This document shows positions 33,309 to 42,301 of a stretch of DNA of 64,000 nt, in pieces. A model generated the notes under the pieces. That model worked only from the letters and a program-made list of their open reading frames with translations. It was not told the DNA's origin and searched no databases. Source of the DNA: Microbaculum sp051390635 (GTDB taxonomy: Bacteria > Pseudomonadota > Alphaproteobacteria > Rhizobiales > Tepidamorphaceae); contig NZ_JBPODT010000001.1 of the NCBI RefSeq assembly GCF_051390635.1, positions 1 to 64,000 on the forward strand. Reading direction: 5' to 3'. Made by a program: the position numbers and the translations under genes. The number at the start of each line of letters is the position of its first letter. The stretch's first letter is position 1.

Positions 33309-33693
33309 AGACGCCTCGGTTACCTCCTCACCTGAGGACAGCTACCCGCCGGTCGGACCGGCCTGTACGAACAAACGCGGCTGCCTCGATCACGCGGCTC
33401 GCTCACGCGGAACGAATCGCGAAGCCGATACGCAGACAGATATACCCTCGAACGCGGAGGTCCTATCAGAAGAGAACCTCCCGCATCGCAGACATGATAC
33501 TAACGAAAACCCCGTTGGATTCAGCCGACCCGCCAGCGGGTCATGCGCCCGCCACGAGTAGTCGTTGGCCCCCGTCGTTTGACTGTTGCGTCCTTGCTTC
33601 TTACCGCCGTGGCTCGGTTGCAACAGCCCCCTACGCCATCTATTTGTAGAGCATAGCGGAAACGCCGCGCCGACCGGTCCCTGTCCAAATTCG
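33309..33693. promoter_or_regulatory. Divergent intergenic region between gspD and gspE
   Basis: 385 nt without a supportable gene. It must hold the gspD promoter (AGGAGG for gspD lies at about 33323-33328) and the gspE promoter. A weak hairpin GGAGGT (33456-33461) / ACCTCC (33476-33481) is present. The reading frame upstream of gspE is open from 33586, but it lacks a ribosome site and looks non-coding. No known operator motif recognised. Confidence 0.4.
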
Positions 33694-35406
33694 ATGATAG
33701 CGAACGAAGTTCTCGATGTCGACGGAACCTTCACCGCGTTCCTCAAGAACGCGCAGGAGTTTTCCGAGCGTGTCGATTGGGCCGCACTTTCCAAGCTGGA
33801 TGCGTCTGAACGCGGCAGTTATGCACAGCTTTGGGAAGCCGGAATCCTGACCGGAACCGATCTTGCCGACGCGATCTCCGCGTTCCACGGACTACCGCGC
33901 GGACGCACCGAATCGGTGACCGGCAAGCAGCACGGGATGAAAGGGCTTTCGCGCCGGTTCCTGCGCGATGCCTGGGTCTATCCCTTCGAGAAGGACGGCC
34001 ATACCGCCCTCGCCGTTGCCGATCCGACGAACGAGGACGCGATTCGCGCAGTCAGCCTCGCGCTCGGTGCGACACCGATGGTCTATGTCGTCGCCTTCGA
34101 GGACATCGCCATGCTGTTCGAGCGCGATGTCGAACAGACAAGCGAAGCGGACCAGACGGCGGCCGCCGCGGCGCAGGCAGGCGAGATTGACGGCGAATCC
34201 ACCAGCGACGAGAATCTCGAGCGCCTGCGCGACCTCGCTCGCGGAGCCCCTGTGGTCCAGGCCGTCGACGCGATGCTGGAAGCGGCGATCGACCTGAACG
34301 CCACCGACATCCACATCGAGCCCTCGCGCGACGCCGTCCGGGTGCGTCTGCGCGTCGACGGCTTCCTGCGCCCCTACCAGAACCTGCCGAGCCGCATGGC
34401 CCGGGCCATCGTTTCGCGCATCAAGATTCTGGCCGGCCTCAACATCGCCGAGCGGCGTCTGCCCCAGGACGGACGCGCCCGCGTGAAGATCGTCAACACC
34501 GAGGCGGACCTGCGCATCGCCACCATGCCGACCCTGCATGGCGAAGCCGCCGTCATCCGTATTCTCGTGAAGGAATCGCGGGCGCTCGACCTGGCCAGGC
34601 TCGGCATGTCCCAGCACGACCTGAAGGCGCTTCGCACCCAGCTCGCCGAACCCTACGGCATGATCGTCGTCACCGGCCCGACCGGCAGCGGCAAGACCAC
34701 CACGCTGGCCGCCGCGCTGACCTACCTGAACGATCCGCAGCGCAAGATCATGACGGTCGAGGACCCGATCGAATATCAGGTCCCCGGCATCCACCAGACC
34801 CAGATCAAGCCGTCGATCGACCTCACCTTCGCGACCGCGCTACGCTCCTTCCTGCGCCACGACCCCGACATCATCATGGTCGGCGAGATGCGCGACTCCG
34901 AGACCGCCTCGATCGGCATTCAGGCCGCCCTCACCGGCCATCTGGTGCTGACGACGCTGCATACGAACAATGCCGCGGACGCCGTCGCGCGCCTGCTCGA
35001 CCTGAAGGTGGAAAGCTTCCTGCTCGCTTCGGCGCTGCGCTGCGTCGTCGGCCAGCGCCTCGTCCGCCGGCTGTGCGAGCGCTGCCGCCAGCCGGCCCCG
35101 CCCGGCGACGCCACGACGGAATCCCTCATCGAACGCGGCGTTCTGACGCTCGCGCCCGGCGAGTCCCTCTTCGTCGGCGGCGGCTGCGACTGGTGCGGCG
35201 GCACCGGTTATCGCGGCCGCATAGCCATTTTCGAGGTGATGAAGTTTGACGCCCAACTACGCAAGAACATCCACGACGACGTCGATACCGCGGAATTGCA
35301 GCGGCTTTCCCATGAAGCGGGCATGACTTCGATGCTGGAGGACGGTCTCGCCAAGTGCCGGGCGGGACTGACCTCGGTCGCCGAGGTCGTCCGCGTCACC
35401 ACCTGA
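33694..35406 (+). CDS. gspE: Type II secretion ATPase GspE
   Basis: 570 residues. An N-terminal GspE domain (YAQLWEAGILTGTDLADAIS) is followed by the ATPase core: Walker A GPTGSGKTTTL around residue 330, Asp box TVEDPIEYQV, Walker B PDIIMVGEMRDSETA, and the His box LTTLHTNNAADAVARL. A tetracysteine zinc motif (CERC ... CDWC) marks the GspE/PilB branch. The cytoplasmic hexamer drives pseudopilus assembly. I chose ATG 33694 (MIANEVLDVDG) over the open upstream frame for lack of any signal there. It stands alone on the plus strand, converging on the gspC-like gene with 15 nt between the stops. Confidence 0.95.
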   Translation: MIANEVLDVDGTFTAFLKNAQEFSERVDWAALSKLDASERGSYAQLWEAGILTGTDLADAISAFHGLPRGRTESVTGKQHGMKGLSRRFLRDAWVYPFEKDGHTALAVADPTNEDAIRAVSLALGATPMVYVVAFEDIAMLFERDVEQTSEADQTAAAAAQAGEIDGESTSDENLERLRDLARGAPVVQAVDAMLEAAIDLNATDIHIEPSRDAVRVRLRVDGFLRPYQNLPSRMARAIVSRIKILAGLNIAERRLPQDGRARVKIVNTEADLRIATMPTLHGEAAVIRILVKESRALDLARLGMSQHDLKALRTQLAEPYGMIVVTGPTGSGKTTTLAAALTYLNDPQRKIMTVEDPIEYQVPGIHQTQIKPSIDLTFATALRSFLRHDPDIIMVGEMRDSETASIGIQAALTGHLVLTTLHTNNAADAVARLLDLKVESFLLASALRCVVGQRLVRRLCERCRQPAPPGDATTESLIERGVLTLAPGESLFVGGGCDWCGGTGYRGRIAIFEVMKFDAQLRKNIHDDVDTAELQRLSHEAGMTSMLEDGLAKCRAGLTSVAEVVRVTT

Positions 35407-35421
35407 CCACCCGCGGCGCGG

Positions 35422-36297
35422 CTAGTTTTTCCGTTTCTTCTTTCGCCGGTTCTGGCCGGGGCCTTCATCCTTCGGGCCGTCCGCGCCCGCCGCTTGCGGC
35501 TTGAACATCCGGTAGACGCTGCGCTGCCCCTTGAGCTTGAGCTCGACCATTTCCGGATCGAGCTTCACTACCGACCAGCCTTCTATTTCGTCGCCGAGCA
35601 ACAGCCGCTTTACCGATCGGTCCTGCGCCATCATCAGCGCGATCTTCGACTCATCGGTCAACACCACGCCGACGAGACGCAGCGACGGCGGCTTGGGCGG
35701 CGCCGGAGGTGCCGGCGGCTTGACCGCCTTCTCGACCTTCTTCGGCGGCGGCGGCGGCTTCGGCTGCTGCCGCGACGGCGTGAACAGCGGCGCCTGGCGG
35801 GTCTGCTGAAGATCCTTCAGGGCAAGGCCGCCGATCAGTTCGGCCCGGCTGTCCAGAGCGTCGACAACGTCCGTGTCGGACCCGGCACCGGAGACGGACA
35901 CGGAACCGTCCTGCCCCTTTTCAGGAGCCTCCTTGTTTTGCGGCGCCTCCTTCTGGGCCGCCTGATTCCGGACCGCCCGATTCCCGGACGTCTCGTTACG
36001 AGCTTTCTTGTTCTGGTTCTTCTTCGCTTTCGCTTTCGCGTTCCCGGGGTTCTGCGCTGCGGCGTCTTGCGACTGGACGAGTTTCTGCGGGGTTTCCACC
36101 ACCGCATCCGTTGTCGTCTCTTCGGGCTTTTTGATAGTCGGTCGCGTTGCGGCGACGCCCGTCCGCGCCGCCTCGTTCCGCGCCCGCGTTGCCGCGTCGT
36201 CCTGGGCGGCTGCCGGCATGACGAACAGCGCGCCGATGATCGCCGCCAGCATGAGGCGCCCGCTCCAGTCCGGCCAATGACGTCGCGCGAGGATCAT
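35422..36297 (-). CDS. GspC/PilP-like inner-membrane T2SS protein
   Basis: 291 residues from the ATG at 36297, overlapping gspM as ATGA. A signal or anchor sequence (RLMLAAIIGALFVMPAAA) leads to a long low-complexity spacer rich in Lys, Asn, Gln and Ala, then a Pro-rich stretch. The C-terminal homology region (LRLVGVVLTDESKIALMMAQ ... LLLGDEIEGWSVVKLDPEMV) matches the HR domain by which GspC and PilP touch the secretin. There is no PDZ domain. The tail is basic (NRRKKKRKN). It likely links the inner-membrane platform to GspD. Confidence 0.78.
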   Translation of the reverse strand: MILARRHWPDWSGRLMLAAIIGALFVMPAAAQDDAATRARNEAARTGVAATRPTIKKPEETTTDAVVETPQKLVQSQDAAAQNPGNAKAKAKKNQNKKARNETSGNRAVRNQAAQKEAPQNKEAPEKGQDGSVSVSGAGSDTDVVDALDSRAELIGGLALKDLQQTRQAPLFTPSRQQPKPPPPPKKVEKAVKPPAPPAPPKPPSLRLVGVVLTDESKIALMMAQDRSVKRLLLGDEIEGWSVVKLDPEMVELKLKGQRSVYRMFKPQAAGADGPKDEGPGQNRRKKKRKN

Positions 36298-36860
36298 GGC
36301 TGCTCCGCCGTCCAGAAGCCGGAGACCACCAGGGCGACCTGCAGGATCGGGTTCTTCTCGTCGGCGTCCCGGCGCCCGGCCTGTACGAAGGACCGCACCG
36401 ACATCGACTTCACCATCATCATCGGCAGGTGGGTCTCGATGTCGTAGAGCGCCTTCTGCAGGGCGTCGATATCGGCCTCGAACGAGGCCCGGAGATCGAT
36501 CCGGTTGGCGGTTTCCTCGTCCGGCTGCACCGGCAGGATCTGGCTTTCGACCACGCGCCCGCCCGCCTTCTCGACGATCTCGTCGACGGTCCTCTGGACG
36601 GCGGCCGCCGCGATCGCCTGCGTGTCGCCCGGGAAATACACGGCGATCTGCGCGTTGCCCTCGCCACCCACGCCCGCGGTCAGGCTGCGCGTGCGCGTCG
36701 CCAGCGCATCGAGCTGCGCTTCCTGCTGGGTGAGCTGCTCGCCGATCGTCGACACCGCCAGCGACGCCCAGCCAATCCAGATCAGTCCCGCCAGAAGCAG
36801 GACCGCGAACAGGGCGACCGCGCCGAACCGTTTCCTGTCGAACGTCGCGGCCGTGCTCAT
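36294..36860 (-). CDS. gspM: T2SS inner-membrane protein GspM
   Basis: 188 residues. A short cytoplasmic N-terminus and one membrane helix (FGAVALFAVLLLAGLIWIGW) are followed by a coiled-coil-prone segment (GEQLTQQEAQLDALATRTRS) and a ferredoxin-like periplasmic domain. Together with position and overlaps (ATGA with both gspL and the gspC-like gene) this identifies the alphaproteobacterial GspM type (T2SSM_b-like). It would support GspL in the assembly platform. Confidence 0.85.
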   Translation of the reverse strand: MSTAATFDRKRFGAVALFAVLLLAGLIWIGWASLAVSTIGEQLTQQEAQLDALATRTRSLTAGVGGEGNAQIAVYFPGDTQAIAAAAVQRTVDEIVEKAGGRVVESQILPVQPDEETANRIDLRASFEADIDALQKALYDIETHLPMMMVKSMSVRSFVQAGRRDADEKNPILQVALVVSGFWTAEQP

Positions 36861-37972
36861 TCGACGTCCGCCCCCGGCGCCGAGGCCTGCCCGGCCGGCA
36901 CCTGACCGCTCGGCACCCGACCGTTCGGGACCTGCCCTGTGGTCGGCGCCCCGATCTTCGCCACGATCTGGAAACTGTCGCCGTTGCCCCTTTCGTTCCG
37001 GGTTGTCGGTGCGCCGAATTGAGCATCGGCGAGGATATCGGCGTTCTCGAGAAGCTGGATCAGCGCCGGGGCCTGCGACGACGTCCCGTTGATGCGCAAG
37101 GTGCTGCCTTCGACATCGAGCTCCGTCAGGAAGGTATTCCTTGGCAGTGTTTTCGACAGTTCTTCGAGCAGTACCACCATCGGCAGCGCGGCGGCCTTCC
37201 GGGCGGCAAGCGCGCGATACTCGTCCGACGAGGTGGTGCGTGCGACCGCCTCCGCGATCACCGCGCGTCGCGCCTCGACGGCGGCCTGGACCTCTTCGCT
37301 CTCGGCCGACAGCCGGTAGACCTCCCAGGTCTGGAAACCGCCGAGAATGAGAATGACCGCAGCCGTCGCCGCGAGACCGACGGCGACCGAACGGCGCAGG
37401 GACGACTGGCGCCCGGTCTTGGTCTCATCCTGCAGGTCGACCGGGCTCACGTGGTCCAGCTGATCGGTCGCGGTGCCGACCGCACGCGGCCTGATCCCGG
37501 CTTCTGCGAGCGTTTCCAGCGCACGCGTCACGGTCTCGCGCGCGGTCGCCACGAGACGGATCGATACCTGCCCCTCGGCCACCGGCTCCGAATTGCCGAC
37601 AACGTAGTCGAAGGCCACATGGTCCGCGGCCCAGGGTGTCAGCCGCTCGATCTGGTGGCGAAGGATCGCGTCGAGATACTGCTGTCCGGCCGCCGGCAAG
37701 GCGAGCGTCTTGTCGAGAACCACGTTCGGATCGAGCCGCACCTCGACATTCTGGACCTTCAGCTTCTTCCGGATATCCGCATCGAGCGTTCCCCCGCCGC
37801 CGAGCACGCCGACATCGGTCATGCCCTTGCGGCCACCGCGCATGCAGACGAACCGGTCCCCCTCCTGCACGAGGACGAAATCCGCAGGCGCGCTGGCGCG
37901 GCCGACGAACGGCTCGAGAATGCGGGCCAGTTCGTCGATCCACCACCCGAAGAATTTCACAACGGCGTCCAT
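36857..37972 (-). CDS. gspL: T2SS inner-membrane protein GspL (PilN-domain type)
   Basis: 371 residues. The cytoplasmic part (~30-165) resembles the GspL/PilM actin-like fold in reduced form (ALPAAGQQYLDAILRHQIER). One membrane helix follows (SVAVGLAATAAVILILGGF). Then comes a PilN-like periplasmic domain with a coiled-coil start and LLEELSKTLPRNTFLTELDV. The tail is a repeat-like TGQVPNGRVPSGQVPAGQ. It recruits the GspE ATPase to the membrane. The ATG at 37972 is used; a GTG directly before it is possible. Confidence 0.88.
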   Translation of the reverse strand: MDAVVKFFGWWIDELARILEPFVGRASAPADFVLVQEGDRFVCMRGGRKGMTDVGVLGGGGTLDADIRKKLKVQNVEVRLDPNVVLDKTLALPAAGQQYLDAILRHQIERLTPWAADHVAFDYVVGNSEPVAEGQVSIRLVATARETVTRALETLAEAGIRPRAVGTATDQLDHVSPVDLQDETKTGRQSSLRRSVAVGLAATAAVILILGGFQTWEVYRLSAESEEVQAAVEARRAVIAEAVARTTSSDEYRALAARKAAALPMVVLLEELSKTLPRNTFLTELDVEGSTLRINGTSSQAPALIQLLENADILADAQFGAPTTRNERGNGDSFQIVAKIGAPTTGQVPNGRVPSGQVPAGQASAPGADVE

Positions 37973-38046
37973 CACGGATCAGCTTGATACCAATCGATTA
38001 CGTAAACACCAACAAATCGCCCGGCGGATTGTTCGCGGTCCCGGAG

Positions 38047-38976
38047 TCATGACGGAACCTTGGGCGGATCGAGCACCCGCCAGTACAGAACATGGTAGGG
38101 GACCCGCCGAAATCCCGGCATCAATACAGCTTCCACCGATTTGGTGTAACCATTGTTGAGCCGCGCCTCGACCAGCACCCTGAACACGTCTCCGCCGTCG
38201 GCGGTCAGAAATCGCCGATATGGCCGGATCAGCTGGTTACGTTCCCGCCGCGTCGAATCCGGACTGTTGAAGGCGGATCTGATGCCATACGCCTCGGATT
38301 CGGACATATTCGGAACCGACAGCAGGACTGGCATTTCCGCGCTGCCCGGATCGATGTCGCCGAGCGGATTGAAGACGGTCAGATACGGGGACAGCCGCTG
38401 GTAATCCTCTTGCGTCATTCCCGGCAGCAGCAGGAGTTCTTCCAAAGACAGGAACGGCCCGTCGCGCGGCTGGTGGTCGAGACCCAGCGCTGCATATTCG
38501 TCGCGCTCGGCACCACCCGGGCGCGCCCGCTTGTTTCGGTCCCGCCAGTCGAGAACCAGCGCGGCGAAGTCGCCTGGTTTCAGCGCACCGGTGCCCGCCG
38601 CCGCATAGATACCCGACAGCAATTCCGGCCTTGCGGCGTTGAGATCGATCCGGCCGGCCTCGGCCCTGATGGTGAGGCGAATGGCGCCCGTTTCCAGCGG
38701 CACCGCGAATCCGTCGACCGTCTGCACCGGCCTATTGGCGCTGTAGAGCGCGAGGCCGGCGGTGGAGACACCGGCCTCGAGCAGCCCGTCGGCCTGCATG
38801 TCGTCGATATTGACGAGCGCCTGTCCGACGCTCGGACGCGCCACGTTCAGCGTCGCCGCGACCAGTGCCGCCATCAGACCGGCGAAGGTCAGCACCACGA
38901 CCGTGACATAGCCGCCGTCGCGGCGGCGCGGCCTGGAGCCGGGGCGGAACCGGGAGCTGAGGCGGAACCGGATCAT
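38047..38976 (-). CDS. gspK: T2SS minor pseudopilin GspK
   Basis: 309 residues. A basic leader RPRRRDGG is cleaved before YVTVVVLTFAGLMAALVAAT. As is normal for GspK, the +5 Glu is absent. The large alpha domain of the family includes INAARPELL-like DLNAARPELLSGIYAA and FLSLEELLLLPGMTQEDYQR. GspK caps the pseudopilus tip with GspI and GspJ. It overlaps gspJ as ATGA and is separated from gspL by 74 nt, the only noticeable gap inside this operon. Confidence 0.9.
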   Translation of the reverse strand: MIRFRLSSRFRPGSRPRRRDGGYVTVVVLTFAGLMAALVAATLNVARPSVGQALVNIDDMQADGLLEAGVSTAGLALYSANRPVQTVDGFAVPLETGAIRLTIRAEAGRIDLNAARPELLSGIYAAAGTGALKPGDFAALVLDWRDRNKRARPGGAERDEYAALGLDHQPRDGPFLSLEELLLLPGMTQEDYQRLSPYLTVFNPLGDIDPGSAEMPVLLSVPNMSESEAYGIRSAFNSPDSTRRERNQLIRPYRRFLTADGGDVFRVLVEARLNNGYTKSVEAVLMPGFRRVPYHVLYWRVLDPPKVPS

Positions 38977-39638
38977 ATCCCGCACACCCCGCCGCGCTCG
39001 TCGATGCAGCCCGGTTCGGCATCGACACGGATCGGGATCACCAGCGGCGGGATCACCCGCTGCTCGCTCGTATAGTCGACCACGTCGAGCCGGATCGCGA
39101 CCGGCAGGTCCTGCTCGTCGAGCCATTCGTCCAGCCATTCGAGCCCGCCGCGCCGCCGCGCCGCGTACTGGAAACGGTACTTCCACGGTCCGCTCAGCAG
39201 CACCACCGGGTCATCCAGGCGCAGACGGTCGAAATTTCGCATGTCCGGCCGGAAGGGCGCCATGCCGCGCACAAGCGCGTTGCCGTTCGCCTCCGGCCGC
39301 ACCTTGATGACCACGACGAACTCGCCGGTCTTCGAGCCGGCGGAGGCATCCGGCAGGACGAAGCCGACGGTGTCCGACGTCGCCACGAAGGCATACGGAC
39401 CGGCCGCGTCGCGTTCCGCGAAGCGCTCGCGCCGCATCACCGAGAGCTCGCGACGCACCACCGACAATCCGCTCGCCAGACGGTCGATGGTATCGGAGCC
39501 GGACGTCGCCTTCTCCCAGTTCCTAAACAGGATACCAGAGGCCAGCGGAACCGCGGCGAGCACCAGCCCGGAGATCGCCAGCGCCGCGAGCGCCTCGATC
39601 ATCACGTAGCCGGCCCGGCCGCGAAAGCGCCGTCTCAT
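38973..39638 (-). CDS. gspJ: T2SS minor pseudopilin GspJ
   Basis: 221 residues. The prepilin leader MRRRFRGRAG is followed by YVMIEALAALAISGLVLAAV with Glu at +5. The C-terminal globular domain is beta-rich and ends with two Cys (EPGCIDERGGVCGI). It forms the tip complex with GspI and GspK. ATGA overlaps on both sides show translational coupling. Confidence 0.88.
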   Translation of the reverse strand: MRRRFRGRAGYVMIEALAALAISGLVLAAVPLASGILFRNWEKATSGSDTIDRLASGLSVVRRELSVMRRERFAERDAAGPYAFVATSDTVGFVLPDASAGSKTGEFVVVIKVRPEANGNALVRGMAPFRPDMRNFDRLRLDDPVVLLSGPWKYRFQYAARRRGGLEWLDEWLDEQDLPVAIRLDVVDYTSEQRVIPPLVIPIRVDAEPGCIDERGGVCGI

Positions 39639-40081
39639 CGCTCGCGCCCCAGCCGGACGGTTTCCAGGGTCACCTTCGGCCCGTTCGGAACCAGCACCTG
39701 CACGATGACGTCGAACGGCTGCCATTGCCGCGACGGGAACGCCTGGCGCAGGGCTTCGTTGGGGCGCACCAGCGTCGCCCACTCGAAGCCGTCGAGCGTG
39801 CCGCCGTTGGTTCCGACGGTGATATCGGGCCCGGAAAACTCGTTGGTCAGCACGGCTTCGGCGACGAGCCGCGCGCTGACCACGTTCGCCGACGTCAGGA
39901 CGCTCTTGCGCGCGATGATCACGCCCGACGGCAGCACCGACAGGATGAAGGCCATGATGCCGACCGCCACCAGCGCCTCGAGCAGCAGGAAGCCAGCGGT
40001 GGATCGCCCCCGGCGCCGCGGCGCGAGCCGGCGCGCGAGACGCGCCGCATTGGCCCAAGCGATCCGCGCTCGCGCGATCAT
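39635..40081 (-). CDS. gspI: T2SS minor pseudopilin GspI
   Basis: 148 residues with an unusually long, strongly basic leader of about 30 residues (RLARRLAPRRRGRSTAG) before FLLLEALVAVGIMAFILSVL with Glu at +5. The small C-terminal domain follows (VSARLVAEAVLTNEFSGPDI). GspI nucleates the pseudopilus tip. An internal start nearer the cleavage site cannot be excluded, but the ATG at 40081 overlaps gspH as ATGA. Confidence 0.87.
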   Translation of the reverse strand: MIARARIAWANAARLARRLAPRRRGRSTAGFLLLEALVAVGIMAFILSVLPSGVIIARKSVLTSANVVSARLVAEAVLTNEFSGPDITVGTNGGTLDGFEWATLVRPNEALRQAFPSRQWQPFDVIVQVLVPNGPKVTLETVRLGRER

Positions 40082-40566
40082 GGCCGTGCCGCCGCGGTCA
40101 TGGGTTCGACGTCGACATGCGCGGTCAGCCAGTTGACGCTGACCTGGTAGCCGTACTGGCCCCGATGCAGCGTCACCACGCCGCCCGAGGCGCGCCCGTC
40201 GGGATAGAACCGGATGCCACCGCCGCCGGGAAACGCTTCGGTCTGCGCCTGGACGAGCTCGATGCCGACGCTGTCGGGCACCTTGACCGCGCGGTCGCGC
40301 GATCCGGACGAGGCGACCTTGTTGGTCATGTCGATGCGGCTGACGACCTCGCGCCGGCCGAGCATCGCCGCGTTGCGGTCGTCGCGGAAGATCGCCGCGA
40401 TCTCGTAGGCCTTGGCCTCGAGCGCCCCCGGGCCCGGTTCGCGCGAAACGCGCGGCAGCACGATCGCGACCACGAGCGCGACGACCGCCAACGCGACCAC
40501 CATATCGATCAGCGCGAAGCCGGCGCCCGCGCGCCGGAGGTTATTTGCTCTTGATGTCCTGATCAT
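40078..40566 (-). CDS. gspH: T2SS minor pseudopilin GspH
   Basis: 162 residues. The leader RRAGAG is cleaved before FALIDMVVALAVVALVVAIV. The +5 residue is Asp, not the near-invariant Glu. The globular domain (AAIFRDDRNAAMLGRREVVS ... GGGGIRFYPDGRASGGVVTL) is of GspH type, with the typical IRFYPDGRASGG ending. The start lies 26 nt inside the end of gspG in another frame. GspH joins the pilus body to the tip complex. Confidence 0.87.
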   Translation of the reverse strand: MIRTSRANNLRRAGAGFALIDMVVALAVVALVVAIVLPRVSREPGPGALEAKAYEIAAIFRDDRNAAMLGRREVVSRIDMTNKVASSGSRDRAVKVPDSVGIELVQAQTEAFPGGGGIRFYPDGRASGGVVTLHRGQYGYQVSVNWLTAHVDVEPMTAAARP

Positions 40567-41002
40567 CCCCGGAGCCTCCCTTTCGGCCGTCAGCGCCGAG
40601 AGAGATAATCTCGTAGGGACCCGTATCGCCTGGCGAACGGTACTCGTAGGTATTGCCCCAGGGGTCGGCGGGAACCGAATTCTGGCTCAGATACGGCCCA
40701 TTCCACCGCTCGACGTTGGGGATGCGCTTCACCAGCGCGTCCAGCCCTTCCGACGTGGTCGGATAGCGTCCGGTATCGAGGTAGAACAGGTCGAGCGCCG
40801 AGGACAGCGATTCGATCTGCAGCTTCGCCGATTTCGACCGCGCGTCCGACAGGTAGGACAGCACGCGCGGGCCGACCAGGCCCATGATGAGGCTCAGGAT
40901 TACGAGTACAACGAGCAACTCGACGAGCGTAAACCCGCCGCGTTTGTCTCGTTTTTTTCTTGCCCCCGTCTTCCGCCGTTCGATTTGCGATAGTCCCAAC
41001 AC
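40541..41002 (-). CDS. gspG: T2SS major pseudopilin GspG
   Basis: 153 residues from GTG 41002, directly after the gspF stop; an ATG at 41062 inside gspF is the alternative. The leader KKRDKRGG precedes FTLVELLVVLVILSLIMGLV with Glu at +5. The family core follows: PRVLSYLSDARSKSAKLQIE, DLFYLDTGRYPTTSEGLDAL, and WNGPYLSQNSVPADPWGNTY. The acidic C-terminal end (ISLGADGRKGGSGDDQDI) is the calcium-binding loop. GspG forms the pseudopilus shaft. Confidence 0.94.
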   Translation of the reverse strand: MLGLSQIERRKTGARKKRDKRGGFTLVELLVVLVILSLIMGLVGPRVLSYLSDARSKSAKLQIESLSSALDLFYLDTGRYPTTSEGLDALVKRIPNVERWNGPYLSQNSVPADPWGNTYEYRSPGDTGPYEIISLGADGRKGGSGDDQDIKSK

Positions 41003-41004
41003 GT

Positions 41005-42228
41005 TCAGACCAACAGCTCGTTTACACTGATAAGGGCGGTGATGACGGTCACGATGAGCCACGCGATCATTAGGCTCACCAAAATCAATATAGAAGGTCC
41101 AAGGATGGATGTCAGGCGCGCAAGCGCTCTGTCAAGCCGATCCTCGTAGAAACCGCCGATCCGGACCGCCATCGTGTCCAGTTCGCCGGCTTCCTCTCCC
41201 ACCCGCAAGATGGGTATCACGTAGGCCGGTAGCAAGTTCAGCCTGGCGAGCGCGTCGCTGACCCTGTGCCCTTGCCGCACCTCGGCGATCAGCTGATCCA
41301 CCTTCTCCGCCGCCCGCGGATCGCGAAACAGGTCGCGCACCAGCCGCAGCGACGTGGTGATGTCGACGCCGCTGGCAAGCAGCGTTCCAAGCGTCGAGCA
41401 GAAGAACACCGTCTGCTGGAACTGCACGATCCGCCTGGTTCCCGGCAACCGCGCCAGCGTGCGGATCAGGAAGCCGACGAACGCCCGGCTGCGCGACAAG
41501 AGCAGCCCGCCGAGCAGAACGACCGCGACAACGCCGAGGATCATGTCGATATTGCCCTGCACGAACCGGGACAGGGCGAAGATCATCTTCGCCTGCGGAT
41601 CCATCTTGTCCATGAACCCCGACAAGGCCCGTTCGAACTCCGGGATCACCTTGAGCATCACGAACAGGAAAACGCCGCAGGCGGCGACCACGAGGAACAG
41701 CGGGTAGGTCAGCGACGACGTCACGCGCCGCCGCAGCGCCTCCGACCGGGTCCGCTCCTGCGCGATCTTGTCGAGCGTCGCCTCCAGCGTGCCCGCCGAT
41801 TCGGCGACCTCGACCATCTTCACGTATGTCGGCGGAAACACGTCCGTATGCACGCCGAGCGCCTCGGCGAAGCTCTTGCCCTGGGCGATATCGCGCTGAA
41901 GCGCCGCCATCAGGTTGCGCAGCGGTGGCTTGCCGCCCATCTGCGAGAGAAGCTGCAGTGCCTCGTGCAGGCTGACGCCGCCCTTGAGCAGCATCGCCAG
42001 GTCCCGCGTGATCTCGGTGATTTCCTCGCGGCCCGGCTTGGATGTGATCAGCCGCGACAGCAGGCTGCCCGTCCCGCCGCCCGCGCCGTCCTTCAGCTCG
42101 GTCGCCTCGATGGGCATGTGGCCGAGCCTCTCCAGCTCGCCGAACACCTGCCGGCTCGACTCGGCGTCGATCTCGCCCGTCAGCAATTCGCCCGAGGTGT
42201 TGAGCGCCTGGTATCTGAATCTCGCCAT
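41005..42228 (-). CDS. gspF: T2SS inner-membrane platform protein GspF
   Basis: 407 residues from the ATG at 42228. It has two GspF cytoplasmic domains and three membrane helices. Hallmarks: FRYQALNTSGELLTGEIDAE, EITRDLAMLLKGGVSLHEAL, FPPTYVKMVEVAESAGTLEA, then the repeat QTVFFCSTLGTLLASGVDIT and ILRVGEEAGELDTMAVRIGG. It is the platform on which GspE acts. Second gene of the operon led by the unknown exported protein, 73 nt upstream. Confidence 0.94.
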   Translation of the reverse strand: MARFRYQALNTSGELLTGEIDAESSRQVFGELERLGHMPIEATELKDGAGGGTGSLLSRLITSKPGREEITEITRDLAMLLKGGVSLHEALQLLSQMGGKPPLRNLMAALQRDIAQGKSFAEALGVHTDVFPPTYVKMVEVAESAGTLEATLDKIAQERTRSEALRRRVTSSLTYPLFLVVAACGVFLFVMLKVIPEFERALSGFMDKMDPQAKMIFALSRFVQGNIDMILGVVAVVLLGGLLLSRSRAFVGFLIRTLARLPGTRRIVQFQQTVFFCSTLGTLLASGVDITTSLRLVRDLFRDPRAAEKVDQLIAEVRQGHRVSDALARLNLLPAYVIPILRVGEEAGELDTMAVRIGGFYEDRLDRALARLTSILGPSILILVSLMIAWLIVTVITALISVNELLV

Positions 42229-42301
42229 CAGATCAGTCGTGTGGCCGCGTTTGCGCAGACACTGCCCCCGTTCGCCCGTCGTGTCGAGCGTCCGGCGCGG
42301 A

